A DNA stretch of 64,000 bases from assembly GCA_047967505.1 (NCBI GenBank), contig CM106539.1; one strand, written 5' to 3'. A program made the position numbers and the translations under genes. The stretch comes from Dipteris shenzhenensis. Its lineage: Eukaryota > Polypodiophyta > Polypodiopsida > Gleicheniales. Of the stretch, positions 1 through 10,615 are shown piece by piece (the first letter of the stretch is position 1; each line of letters begins with the position of its first letter). Under the pieces are notes generated by a model, which was given only the letters and a program-made list of their open reading frames with translations, was not told the DNA's origin and searched no databases.

Positions 1-752
1 CCTTTTAACCGGCATGCCACAAAGAAGTACTTGGCTACTTAGTTATTGCCACAAAGACATACTTGGCTACTCAATTATCACAACAACACCCCTGATACAT
101 GTAAGGGATACAATGTCCCACACTTGGCACCTCTTGCCAAAACCATAGAGCCCTTCTGTATTTTCCAACTCTGAAAGCCAAAGGTGGTTTGAAAACCAAC
201 ATCATCTAGCTGATCTAGTGAAATGAGATCTTGGTCAGCTTAGGAACATGCCTCACATTTTTCAAAACAAATGCATACCCATTTGCAAAAGAAAACTTTA
301 TGTCACTTGCTTCCACTATGTCACATGCATAGTTATTTCCAAGATGCACACAACCTGTCTTTCCACTAAGTGGAGAACCATTCCATATGATGCCAGAGAC
401 TTACAAAACCATCAATAAGCTTCCATAATGTTCAAATACCACCTGGAGTAGCTCAAACAAGCAGCCATTTGCTTTTGCAAAGCTACAAATGCCACATACA
501 TAGTTGTATGGATGCAAAATGACCTCTCAAGCTGAGCTAGACTACCCACAAGAATCAAATAGACCACCCGGGATCTGATACTAGTTGAAAGTGCTCTCAA
601 CAGAAGCGAAATGGAAGGGGGTGAGAGAGAGGGAGAGCCATACAACTTTTGGTGGGTGCATGATACCCTAATCTTTTATGTCATCCATATATATATGTGT
701 TTGAGTATTGTACATTACCGGGGTTAAGGCACAGTGGCCTTTAACCCCCAAA
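1..752 (-). mobile_element. Deleted Ty1/copia copy (same family as the 44.6-50.4 kb element)
   Basis: On the minus strand this stretch reads LTR (752 to 586), a leader with a degraded primer-binding site, and then, from about 390 down to 1, the protease/pre-integrase segment. That last segment closely matches 47.12-47.50 kb of the complete copia element. Everything between leader and protease (about 2 kb in the complete copy, including gag) is missing, so this is an internal-deletion derivative. It runs off the left edge of the window. A ~44-bp tandem duplication lies at about 10-100. It cannot make a full protein. It is useful because it keeps a Gln codon (about 189-191) where the complete copy has TAG at 47322. 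Confidence 0.75.
586..752 (-). repeat. Copia LTR (167 bp)
   Basis: The reverse complement is recognisably the same as the 170-bp LTRs at 44560-44729 and 50234-50403: a TTAAAGG start, a conserved centre near CACCCACCAAAA, then a TCTCTC-rich part and an end in CA. After the CA comes TAGTATCAGATC, a degenerate form of the plant initiator-Met-tRNA primer-binding site TGGTATCAGAGC. Confidence 0.75.
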
Positions 753-2590
753 TCTTCCCCAATTCTCCCCAAGCAATTCCTAAATGGAATTCTCATGTAG
801 GCACTTGCATGACCACATGGCTTTTATTCTGTGCATCTGGATATTCTGACAACAAGAACCAAAAACGTGCAAAGGCATAAACCAAGACAACCTTACCCAT
901 TTAGAACCAATTCTAAACTTCATGGCCATGCCCACATTCTTTGCAATCTTATCCTTATATGATTGCATTGTTCTTATGTCCATCATGCTGTAATCCATGT
1001 CTTCAAGATATTGTGGTGGTGCAATGCATTGAAGATGGCCATAGCCTACTAATCACGTCCTTGGACTATTGTACTTGGCACTATACCAATAGATATTTCT
1101 CTATTTCAAAGCAGAGGACTTCTCTCCAGCATGCATTTGCCTTCCTAGATCCTCATGAATGGCAGTAAACTTACCTAAGAAGCACTTGACTGGTTCCCAC
1201 TCCTCAAAGTTTGAAGGAAATACATCTACTATGCACAAGTGCTATTTTAAAATGCAATTCCAAACTAACTCATTACACTGAGAAAACTTGCACAAAATTC
1301 ACTCACACATTTGTAATATTAAAAGAAGTGTTTTTGGGCCTTGCAAAGGGACCTATGGAACTTTGCCTAATCCTAGATGACCTTGGCAACTTGTAGCTAC
1401 CTCCCTCATAGCCATGAAGGCATTATGTGTCTTGTTTGGCACCATCCCTTCTTGCTCGTCAACCTAGTGGCTTGTAGATGGTCTAGATTTCATGATGCTT
1501 TAGTGATACAAATGAACTTTTTGTCCTTTTTTAACATCTGAATCATGAAATGGTTTTGCCAAATATAATTGATCGATTGTCAAGTTCTTAGCTTTGTTGA
1601 TAAAATGTATTGTTACAAATGAAAGAAAGAGAGAAAAGAGTGCTTGAAATAGGTTCATCATCTCTAAGGTGCTTGAATATTTATGTGGATGATTCATTTG
1701 GGACACTTGATAGAGTCTAGTGGACAAATTTATTGCATGCAATGAAGGTGTGTAACTAGAAGGCTTTTTAGTGGATTTCCTTGGGAAACTCAAGTTCAAG
1801 TTATTACTCTAGTGCATCTCTGTCTGGGCTTGAATGCTATAAAAAGGGGCTCTCTCCACTATTTGGAGCAAAGCTGCAAAGTTGGGTTGTGTTCAAAAGG
1901 TCTTGCCTTTCCTCATGTCCTGACCTTTGCCTTTTTAAATGGGTGGTTTATTCATCTCAATTTGGTTCTGATTGTAGTCTCCTTCCTTTTTGTCTTTGTC
2001 CTCCATCCATTTTTATGCCATGTAGTTTGGTGCCTTACAGATTTCAATTGTGTTAAAAGAAGTGCTAGAAAAACATTATTCATATGGTTCATGTTGTGCT
2101 TGTGCTTAGCATCGATTCGTTGATGTGAGAGCTACTTTTTTTATTTCTATCTTGTATTCATCAACTCTTTGCTAAGGTCATGCAATAGGTAAATTAAATA
2201 GATTGTGGTACATCCTTAGGTGGAAGATAGTATGATGATAGTGTTTCGCAATAGACTGTGATAAATAGAACAAGCACAAGAAAGCTCAGATGTGTAGAAC
2301 TCTACAACATCTTATTTACCTTCTTTGATTTGAAATGTAGTAGCATAAGGTTGGTTTTTGTTGTGGATAGATATACTATCTTTGTAAAAAGTTAGAGATT
2401 TTGTGAGAATTAAATAGATTTTATATGATTTCATGAGTGCAATAGGGTTTAGGTGTGCATGATGATAATGGTTGCAACATAAGGGATGTTTATTTTGTGG
2501 GCAAATAGAGTTTCTCTATCAAGATTCAAAAATTTCTTGAATATTAAATAGATTTTATACAAAAACTTCCACCACCAAAACAGGCCCCGA
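753..2590. other. Spacer without recognisable gene
   Basis: Short open frames occur on both strands but none shows a domain, a conserved motif or a credible promoter. Composition is AT-rich intergenic. I see no RNA gene here. Confidence 0.5.
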
Positions 2591-2806
2591 AATGGCCTCG
2601 AATCAAAAAAACAATGTCACCCTCTCACCACACCGTGAAGGGCGTATCAATCTGAGACAATGTACTCTTGCACTTTTCGGCTGTGCTACCTGCAGAGATT
2701 TGCTCCCAAACTCGAAAAAGGAAAGCAGCACTGATCCTCTTACCAAGACACCGCAAACTTGGTTTGCTTTCTTGAGCTCCTTACCATGAACCGAGCTCTA
2801 ATACCA

Positions 2807-3120
2807 TGTGAAGAGAGTGGGAGAGAGGTAAGGAATCTCACTTGCAGCTTTCTCACATACACAATGGGGGAATACACACAAAGGTGGAGGTTGAAAACAG
2901 TTTTCCTCTTCTTATTTGTGAAAGCCAAAAGAAGTCTCTCTAAGTACAAAAGGAATAGATGAACCCTATATGTGGGTCTCAAACCAAACTCAGCTAACCT
3001 AGGTGGCATACTAACTGAGCCACTAACTAGAGTATATAAAGATAGCTGTCACCTAGCTATTATTCATGGGCGATGTACCAACTGCATTTGCAACTAACAA
3101 ATCAGTGACATAAATGCACA
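2807..3120 (-). repeat. Candidate solo LTR with adjoining primer-binding site
   Basis: On the minus strand a TGGTATTAGAGC box (2795-2806), close to the plant Met-tRNA primer-binding site, directly follows a sequence ending in CACA. About 314 bp upstream the matching start TGTG is found. A TATA-like stretch (about 3032-3041) lies inside. The far end was chosen by the TGTG/CACA inverted termini and is not proven. No second LTR was found, so this is a fragment or a solo LTR. Confidence 0.4.
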
Positions 3121-3143
3121 ATGGTCACTCTGGCATATCATGA

Positions 3144-3598
3144 GTGGAGCTCGATATCTCAACAGTGCACAGTGATGTCTATGGCTCAATGAGGAAGAAT
3201 GCCATTGGTGGGTACAAATATTTTATGACTCTAATTGATGACTTCACAAGATATTACTGGATATATTCTTTAAAAGCCAAATCTGAAGTGTTCTCATGCT
3301 TTCAAAGGTGGCTGAATATGGTTGAGAATGAATCGGGATTCAAGCTTGTCACCTTCAACACAGATAGGGGGGGGAGTATATGTCAAAGGAGTTTGATGCA
3401 TTTTTGTCTTCACGGGGCATTGTTCACTCATGCACTACTCCTTACACTCCTCGTCATAATCATATTCCTAAAAGAAAGAACATGTCCACTATGGAGATGG
3501 CCAGATGCATGCTTAAGGCTAGGTCCTTGCCCAATAAATTTTGGCTTGATGTAGTGATGTGTGCTATGTGCCAAATAGATCACCTATACGAGCATTGA
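3144..3598 (+). pseudogene. Copia integrase core fragment, frameshifted
   Basis: The translation carries the start of a Ty1/copia integrase: DIxxVHSDVYG, GGYKYFMTLIDDFTRYYW, then a TDRGG stretch, and in another frame PYTPRHNHIPKRKN and MARCMLKARSLPNKFW. These correspond to the first two catalytic Asp regions and the PQQNGVAERKN-type region of the family. The reading frame shifts at a run of eight G (about 3368-3375), so the product is broken. Neither gag nor reverse transcriptase accompanies it, and it is opposite in direction to the LTR just upstream. Dead fragment. Confidence 0.85.
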
Positions 3599-3599
3599 G

Positions 3600-4290
3600 G
3601 ACCTATGAAAAATGGTTAATCTGCATGACACTATCAGAGATTGTTTTCACTTATTTTTACAAAAATAAAACTTACTACTGAATAACTCATAAATTGATGC
3701 AAGTCAGCATTCATTCAATGAATACCAAAGGGAAAATTCTTGGCAACATACAAAGAGAAAACCTATAATTCGATAAATAATAAATCCATGCAACTTAGCA
3801 ATCATTCAATGGATACAAAAGGGGAAATGTTGCAATGTCTACACCTCGAGGCAGCCACTCAAAATTATGTAAGGTAGCACGTGAGTTGAAGGGGTTTCAT
3901 TATTTTATGGAATTACATACAAACAACAATAGTCCAACCCATGATATAGAAGCTCCTCCTAGCTATACCCTTCATAAACAGCTATTTGTAGCTCATTGAT
4001 TTTTATGCTACCCATATGATTTGATCCATTTTGTACATCAAATGATCATATGAATAAAATGTTCAAACTATGGAACTAATAAATTATTGATCACCTTATG
4101 ACTATGATTCTAACTAAATATAAAACACCTTCATATGTACATGACCATGTATACACCTCTAGGATGGAGGGAGGAAACCAAGGACCCGAACTCTATATGA
4201 GAAAAATCCATGTTCATAAGAAAATATAGAGTTTGATAAGGTCTAGCTCTAATGAAACAAAGATAAGTACAAAATTTCTAAAGCTCTAGA
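3600..4290. other. Spacer, possible far end of the Helitron relic
   Basis: No motif can be read on either strand. It lies just past the last recognisable Helitron helicase residues (minus strand) and may be decayed C-terminal helicase or Helitron 3' end. I could not find a CTRR end with a hairpin. Confidence 0.35.
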
Positions 4291-4683
4291 ATTTTGACAC
4301 TTTAGCATGATAAATGGATTCATTCATATCTTTCTGATCATTTCAACTTACTCGACGAGAATGTGGGTGGCTCTAGGTAGTTTGTTGAAGACATCTTGAT
4401 TGTGCTTCTCTTTTTGCGCGTTTGTCTAGAAAAGATGCAGTGTGTTTGCAATGGATGGTGGCTGGCAAAGGAAAGTGCTATTCAAGTATTCCAAATTGTT
4501 GCCGATGTGCTGTGTGACTCTTGTTCTATTTAGGGTCTCTATGAATTGCTTGTCTTTTTTATGCACTATGGTTGCTAGCTCATAGCAGCGAATCTTCTCT
4601 TTCCAATACGATAGATGAAATAGGTTGGTCGAATTCTTGGGTTTCTTGAATATCCAAGCATCTCTAACTAGGCTTGCTTGGTG
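4291..4683 (-). pseudogene. Helitron PIF1-like helicase, downstream piece
   Basis: Reading the minus strand down from 4683 gives one frame with LVRDAWIFKKPKN, YWKEKIRCYELATIVHKKDKQ and NRTRVTQHIGNNLEYLN. This is the part of Helitron/PIF1 helicases that follows the Walker B region (normally xLPPVxDxWxF and DxxFxxxLNxIR). A stop interrupts it at about 4432. It is the direct continuation of the helicase piece at 19.7-20.5 kb: its first codons (GCA AGC CTA GTT AGA GAT GCT) join the TAC CAA at the other side without a gap once the giant element and one target duplicate are removed. Confidence 0.8.
4678..4683. repeat. Target-site duplication, left copy (TTGGTG)
   Basis: Six bases directly outside the left inverted repeat. 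They match TTGGTA outside the right inverted repeat at five of six positions. Joining the flanks through a single copy restores the interrupted helicase frame, which supports this length over other choices. Confidence 0.8.
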
Positions 4684-4711
4684 GGTGGTAGCAAGCTAAG
4701 GGTGTCCACTT
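4684..4711 (+). repeat. Left terminal inverted repeat (28 bp)
   Basis: Begins GGTGGTAGCAAGCTAAGGGT and ends CCACTT; identical to the reverse complement of 19666-19693. Similarity stops abruptly inside the element. Confidence 0.9.
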
Positions 4712-5460
4712 TTTGTTCACTCCCCAATCCTAAGGAGGTGGAAAAACAAGCTTTTTAGCACACAAAAATGCAAATCTCACCTACTTCCCTATGGATCTAG
4801 TCTTTGAAGTCTTCTGACACAACATCACACTTGCTATTGTGCACACAATCGTATAGTCTGATCGAAAATTTGATGCACACACAAAAAATTTCTTTGTGTC
4901 ACACGGCATGGTTCCAGGGTGGTCACACGTTTGTCACGAACAAAGAGTGTCATATAAAATTCTAAATTTCTCACTCATTTTAGATTAAATGTTATTGAAA
5001 CTTTGTAAGTGGTCTCTTTGCATTATGTAGAGCTTAACTTGATTTATTGGTAATTTTTTAAATGATTTATCTAATTATAAATAATTATTTATAATAAATA
5101 AAGTCATAAAATACATGCATTTTAGTAGCACACCACATTTTTTTAGTATTTTGAATAATTAAGCAAATCCAATTCGGTGGAAGGTTAGTAGGCACATAAG
5201 GGTGTGTGGTTGAATCATCAAATCCCAAATCCAACGGTTAGATTTAGGAAGATTGAAGTTTAATTTTTACTTTTACTCCTCAGAGGATCAACAAAGAATA
5301 TTAAAAATAAATCTAGTAATTCTCAAACATAACCAAACATTTCAAAAATGTCAATATTTTTAGTGCTCTGCATGATGAATAAGAGGAAAAAATTTTGGTT
5401 AAATTTGAGCAAGGGAAACGTACGATATGGCCTCCAAGAGTGAAATCTCCCTTTTGTGGG
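4712..5460. other. Left arm of the giant element, no gene
   Basis: AT-rich, no reading frame of note, no similarity seen to the right arm beyond the inverted repeat. Confidence 0.5.
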
Positions 5461-5474
5461 TGAAAAAGGGCCAC

Positions 5475-5518
5475 CCAAGCCTAATACCAAGACAAGGTAG
5501 GCTTGGTATTAGGCTTGG
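5475..5518. repeat. 17-bp perfect hairpin
   Basis: CCAAGCCTAATACCAAG (5475-5491) is followed after 10 bases by its exact reverse complement (5502-5518). Lies 0.8 kb inside the left end of the giant element. Could be a fold in transcripts, a terminator-like element or a remnant of a small foldback transposon. Confidence 0.8.
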
Positions 5519-5574
5519 TGAGGTAGGCTAGGAGCATCACCGATCCTAGTGGCAAGCCTTTGGAGTCTGCATGC

Positions 5575-5925
5575 TGCCCATGTGGAAGGCTGAGTCATCA
5601 AAACCATGCCACGTTGTTAGACCACGTGGTGCCATCTCATCAAGCAGATGTGACATCACTCCTTGCCATGTCACCTTACATTGCCACACGTGCTACCACA
5701 CGTGCTGCCACATGTGCCACCTCATCATTCCACATCATTAGCCATGTGATCACACAATGCCACCTTGGCATACCTCCTCTCCTGGCCACGTCACCAATCC
5801 CTCCACCTCAATTTGCCATGTCATCTACCACCTCATGAATGCCAACTCGTCATGCCCAGTACCACATCATGATGAGACTATATTACCACATCATGACCAT
5901 GCATGGTGCCACATCAGCCAGATGT
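5575..5925. repeat. Degenerate GCCACGTCATC-like repeat tract
   Basis: Short units built around CCACRT and TCATC recur every 10-25 bases. The open frame through it is a repeat artefact. Several units hold ACGTG cores, which resemble plant G-box/ABRE sites, but that is expected by chance in such a tract. Confidence 0.5.
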
Positions 5926-5954
5926 ATACACATGACGATGTGCGATGCATACAA

Positions 5955-6093
5955 TACCTCGATCGAGGTACATATGATGGATGAGGCATACATTACCTCG
6001 TTCGAGGTATGTGACCGAGGAGACATACAGATACCTCGATCGAGGTTCATACATACATGCATGCGCAATGCACTAAATACCTCGATCGAGGTA
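5955..6093. promoter_or_regulatory. Left cluster of 16-bp palindromes TACCTCGATCGAGGTA (4 copies)
   Basis: Copies start at 5955 (perfect), 5994 (one centre change), 6032 (last base changed) and 6078 (perfect, flanked to an 18-bp palindrome). They lie 140-275 bp before the TATA-like box of the transposase gene. The same palindrome is repeated about 15 times next to the right end. A perfect dyad of this size is what a dimeric DNA-binding protein would recognise. A role as transposase binding site or autoregulatory operator is inference. Confidence 0.75.
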
Positions 6094-6229
6094 TAAGCTC
6101 TGATCGCGGCTCTGGGCATAGCAGACCTCTCCACCAAAACTAAGCCAATTAGTATCAATCTTAGCACCTCTCCACCAATAATAATGAAGAGCAATCTAAG
6201 AGCAATCTAGTGGATGAGTTGAGGCTCTC

Positions 6230-6235
6230 TATAAG
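6230..6235 (+). promoter_or_regulatory. TATA-like box of the transposase gene
   Basis: TATAAG, about 90 bp before the chosen ATG at 6324, in a sequence free of other upstream ATGs in good context except one in-frame near 6276. Confidence 0.4.
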
Positions 6236-6323
6236 ACACCACGTTTTGGTTCATTTCACCCATTCTTAGCCATTCTTGCCTCCTCATCACTTTGTCACAC
6301 CTTCCATCCTACTTTCATTGAGA

Positions 6324-9248
6324 ATGGGTTCTCAAAGCCGTAGAGCTAGTAGACGTGAAAGATGTAGGAACCCCCCCCCAAATCTCATTGATGAGGAGCG
6401 CAAGCGGAAGGCTCGTGAGCGCAAGAGAGCCTCTAGAGCTCGAGCTCGTGCTGCCACCACTGATCCACCTCCAGCTCTACCTCTACATCCCACCTCCACC
6501 CCCACCCCCACCTCCATTGTCCCCCCATGCTCATCCGCTCCCCTACCTCTAGCCTCCGCCCTTCCCCTAGCCACCTACATTTTGGCCTCCACCTCTACCT
6601 CTTCCCCCTCCACCCTCCCCCCTCCCCCTCCCCCTCCCCCTCCCCCCGCTCCGCTTGGCACCTCCCTTCCCCCGTCCACCCTACCATCTCCCATTGATCC
6701 CGTTGCCCCATCTTGTAGCAGCAGTGTTGCTTCACGACGTGACTTGCCGAAGTCCACTATCCGTCGTCGTGCTAGCAAGATTGTGCAGTCTTTTTTTTGT
6801 GACCTCACGCCAGCTTCGCAGTCTTCTCTTCTTACATCCCTGATTGATCACCCTGACTTGGTAGAGTGTAGGAGGCTTGCTGGTCTTGGTGCACGTAGAG
6901 ATAGGGTTGTATCTAGCGAGGTCCTTAGCAGTGTTCGACGTTCCTATGCTTCTATTAAGCATAGGAACTCCAGTGATGCCTTGGCAGCACGTCGTGCTAT
7001 TGTGGCTGCCATTAGTAGACCTCATATGATAGGCCATGTGTGTACCGCTTCACGTCTTCTTCAGATTGCACCGCGCACATTGCGAGCAGGCATCATTAGG
7101 AGGCAGAGTCTAGAGGATAGTGAGACTGATGCTCTTTGGGCTTCGAGTGGTCGTGCACCTCGCAGCGATCGATTGTTGGATGATTCCACTAGGTCCTTCA
7201 TACAACAGTTTTGGGAGGAGCATTGCAGAGCATCCCCGGTGTTCAAGAAGGCATTGCGGAAGAGGGTGTCACGCGGTGTGTACATTGAGCATGGTGCATG
7301 TTTTTTGGAGTGTACCCAGACTGAGTTGTACACTCAGTTTGTAGAGGCGCATCCGGAGTTCAAGATTGGGCAGAGGTCATTTGAGCGATGCAGGCCATGG
7401 TTTGTGCGATGCTCTCAGGAGCGTGACACATGCTGTTGTCGCTACCATGTGGATTTTGGATTGATGTATGACGTATTCCGTTCCCTTGATGGTCATAGGG
7501 GAGTGGTTCCTACTAGCCCTCGCGACTTCATTCATTCCATATTGTGTACACGAGATGGTGATGCTTTATTCCACTCCCTTGATTGTGTGGAAGGCACGTG
7601 TACTTTGTGTGGTGACTTTGCCAGAGTGTCACGAGTTGCACTAGATACTTGTGATGTGCAGATGGTTCGTTGGCAGCAGTATGAGTACTGTACCTTGACA
7701 TTAGATGGTGGTGCACAGTCGAGGAGGTTGCAGCTTGTGGGGAAGGAGACACCACGTGTTGTATTCATTAACTGTTTTCGAGGGAAGCTGTACCACTACA
7801 TACGCCACTCGCACACTACGAAATGGGAGGATCGTCAGTTTCGTGCATGTTTGAGGACATTTCCTATAGGGGTGGTTGTCTCAGTGGTGGACTTTGCGGA
7901 GAATTACACCTTTGCACCACAGCATGAGATCCAATCGGAGTATTATTTCTCCGAACAGGTGACGTGTGATTGAGTATTGATTTTTTCCCCGCCTCATTAT
8001 ATTGAATTATTTCAATAGTCATATTTTTTTTTCAATGCCATATTGCAGGTTGCTATATTTGTGCACATTAGCTATCGTCATGCACAGGCTCATGTGGATG
8101 GCATTGATAGCACCATGGACTCATGCATCATTGTGCGAGAGTATCACTTCTACATTAGTGATGATTGATCGCATGATGCCCATTTTGTGCAGCATTGCTT
8201 CACTTTGCATGATAGTTTCTTGAGGGATCATGGTGTCACATGGCAGCGGTGCTGGATCTGGTCAGACGGTTGCGGCGGTCAGTTCAAATCCGCTAGACAG
8301 TTTTATTGGTTCTGCAGATGGCACCGTGAGACAGGCATTCCGATCACATGGAGCTACTTCGAGACAGGGCACGGTAAGGGAGAGCACGATGGTGCAGGTG
8401 CTTGCGTGAAGCGTGCGTTGCGTCGATACCAGTTGCGTCACAGTGCCGATCGCTTCAAGGATGCACATGATGTGGTGCGGTGGTGCAACCAGCACTTATC
8501 CACTAGTGCTACATCCTCGTTTCAGTCGCGTGACGATAGGGTGGTGAGCCGGTATTTTTGGTGCGTGGACATTGGGAGTCTTGATCGGTCGAGGCCTTTT
8601 GATTGTCGTTCTGTGCCTGGCACTCTTGATTTCCATTCCATTAGGAGCATAGGTGAGTCTCACCCCGCGATCTTTTCTCGACGGTTTGCATGTTTTTGCT
8701 CTGCATGCATTGATGATGATTGGGGAGGGTGCTCCATGATACCATGGGCCGATCCATGGGTACGGCGAGTGCTTTCTCCCTTCCAGCCTTGGGAGGAGAT
8801 ACATGATGATCAGGATGCGGGATTCAGTTCCTCTAGAGATTATGACCAGCTTACAGATATTTTGCGTATTGGTGATATCTTCGCGGTTATTGCTTCGGAG
8901 GGCAATGAGGAGGGTGTGGATTATTACTTGTTGCGATGCTCTATGCTGAAGAGTGTGCTGAATGAGGATACAGTGGATGGGCATGGGATGCACTTCAATG
9001 CTCATAGCATGATCGTCGGTGGCCACTATTTTCAGCAGATACAGAGGCGTGGTCGCTATATTGAGTTCCAGGAGTACATGGCGGATCGGGAGGCATACAT
9101 GTATTCTCATCTTGTTGTTGGGATCAAGATTACTTTGAGTCGTGTTCGCACTCGCAAGGCGACATCCACTCCACGATGGCGCCTTGCAGTGGCGGATCAT
9201 GAGAGCATACTTGCAACTATTGGCATGAGAGCTGATCCTGAGGAGTAG
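6324..9248 (+). CDS. DDE-like transposase of the giant element (2 exons, one in-frame TGA)
   Basis: Exons 6324-7958 and 8049-9248, both in phase 0, give 944 codons. Start ATG 6324 gives a basic, Arg-rich nuclear-type N-terminus (residues 1-45), then a Pro/Ser/Thr-rich linker with an 11-Pro run (about 46-130), a helical region with HTH-like look (about 140-265), a Cys/His cluster CCCRYH (370-375), LDCxxxxCxxC (419-429), then VVDFAENY (521-528) with QHEIQ, SDGCGGQFKS (617-626) and WSYFETGHGKGEHDGAG (646-662). The acidic residues in the last three blocks are the likely catalytic set; which three is inferred. From memory, similar DFAENY...EIQ and YFExGHGKGxxDG motifs occur in uncharacterised invertebrate and plant proteins. 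An in-frame TGA (8166-8168) cuts the product between the first and second blocks; CGA to TGA is the simplest origin. The C-terminus ends in HESILATIGMRADPEE, matched by a relic at 27.1 kb. It would act in the nucleus on the inverted repeats. Confidence 0.8.
7959..8048 (+). other. Intron of the transposase gene (90 bp)
   Basis: Donor CAG/GTGACG, acceptor ATTGCAG/GTTGC with a T-rich tract before it. Splicing joins SEQ to VAIFVHISYRHA in phase and skips the TGA at 7971. The joined text continues the conserved block that also survives in the relic at 33.6 kb, which supports the splice. Confidence 0.8.
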
Positions 9249-9451
9249 CACATTACATATCTTATTTTTTGGGATCATCAGTTGATCAGATTGATTTTTA
9301 TTGGGTATCACTAGTTGATTACACTTTTTTGTATTCGATATGTATAGGCTCACTGTGTGACCGTACTATTGTAATTTTCATGGACTCATATTTTGTATTT
9401 CACTATGATGGCTGTATACACGTTCATACACATCATTGTATTAGATTCTAT

Positions 9452-9665
9452 TTTTAACATGATGTCCGATGTCTTCTCAATGGGATTTGTTGTGTTTGTA
9501 ATACAAAAAATTGTTTATTAGTAGTAATGTTGTAATTTGTTTTGTGCATTAGGACATTTTAACATGATGTCCGATGTCTTCTCAATGGGATTTGTTGTGT
9601 TTGTAATACAAAAAATTGTTTATTAGTAGTAATGTTGTAATTTGTTTTGTGCATTAGGACATTTT
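9452..9665. repeat. 105-bp tandem duplication
   Basis: Two practically identical copies, the second starting 105 bases after the first (AACATGATGTCCGATG at 9456 and 9561). Immediately downstream of the transposase stop, so probably in its 3' untranslated region or just past it. Near identity says the duplication is recent. Confidence 0.85.
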
Positions 9666-9679
9666 AAAAACGTGACTAA

Positions 9680-10615
9680 GAAAATTCGCGCACGTACTAA
9701 CGAAATACACGTGTGGACTTGCTTGTTGGGGATGAAACTTCGCACGACTCTTAGGCCACCCTAGACATACATCCACGCGAGATTTGGTCTGAATTGATTT
9801 GGTGTGCGCCACGTGGAAGGTACAATGCGTACATTTTTACAATCCCTACTAGCACTCGTGACTACGTATGAGCTATGGTGCATGTACTAACGAAATGCGC
9901 GTGTGGACTTATCTGTTGGGAATGAAACTTCGCACGACTCTTAGGCCACCCTAGACATATATCCACGCAAGATTTGTTCTCCAACTTATTTGGTATGCGC
10001 CACGTGAGGTATAATGCGTACATTTTTACAATCCCTACTAGCACGACTACGTGTGAGAAATGGCGCACGTACTAACCAAATATGCATGTGGACTTATTTG
10101 TTGGAGATTAAACTTTGCACGGCTCTTAGGTTACCGTAGATGTACATCCATGCAAGATTTGGTGCCCAACTGATTTGGTATGCGCCATGTGGAAGGTACA
10201 ATGCATACATTTTTGCAATCCCTACTAGCACGACTACGTATGAGCTATGGCGCATGTACTAACGAAATACGCGTGTGGACTTATCTGTTGGAAATGAAAC
10301 TTCGCACGACTCTTAGGCTACCGTAGACGTACATCCACGCAAGATTTGGTGCCCAGCTGATTTGGTATGCGCCACATGGAAGGACAGTTGCGAACATTTT
10401 TATAATCCCTACTAGCACTTGTGACTACGTATGAAAAATGGTGCACGTACTAATGAAATACGCACGTGGACTTATCTGTTGGGGACGAAACTTCACACGC
10501 CTCTTAAGATACCCTAGACGTACATCCACGCAAGATTTGGTCTCCAACTGATTTGGTATGCGCCACGTGGAAGGACAAATGCATACATTTTTACAATTTC
10601 TACTAGCACGACTAA
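9680..10615. repeat. Tandem array, ~186-bp units (5 copies)
   Basis: Landmark CACGTACTAAC/GCATGTACTAAC recurs at about 9693, 9881, 10067, 10253 and 10446. Units contain GCCACGTGGAAGG and CCCTACTAGCAC and differ by many substitutions. No coding frame. This is the older type of the array that continues at 10616. Confidence 0.85.

Noticed and set aside
780-998. Minus-strand frame with RLSWFMPLHVFG resembling RLSWFLPFPCFV at 53.86 kb
   Set aside because: Similarity is limited to a few residues and nucleotide alignment is weak; may be chance.
8496-9353. 285-residue frame on the minus strand
   Set aside because: Shadow of transposase exon 2; no domain, and the plus strand carries the conserved motifs.
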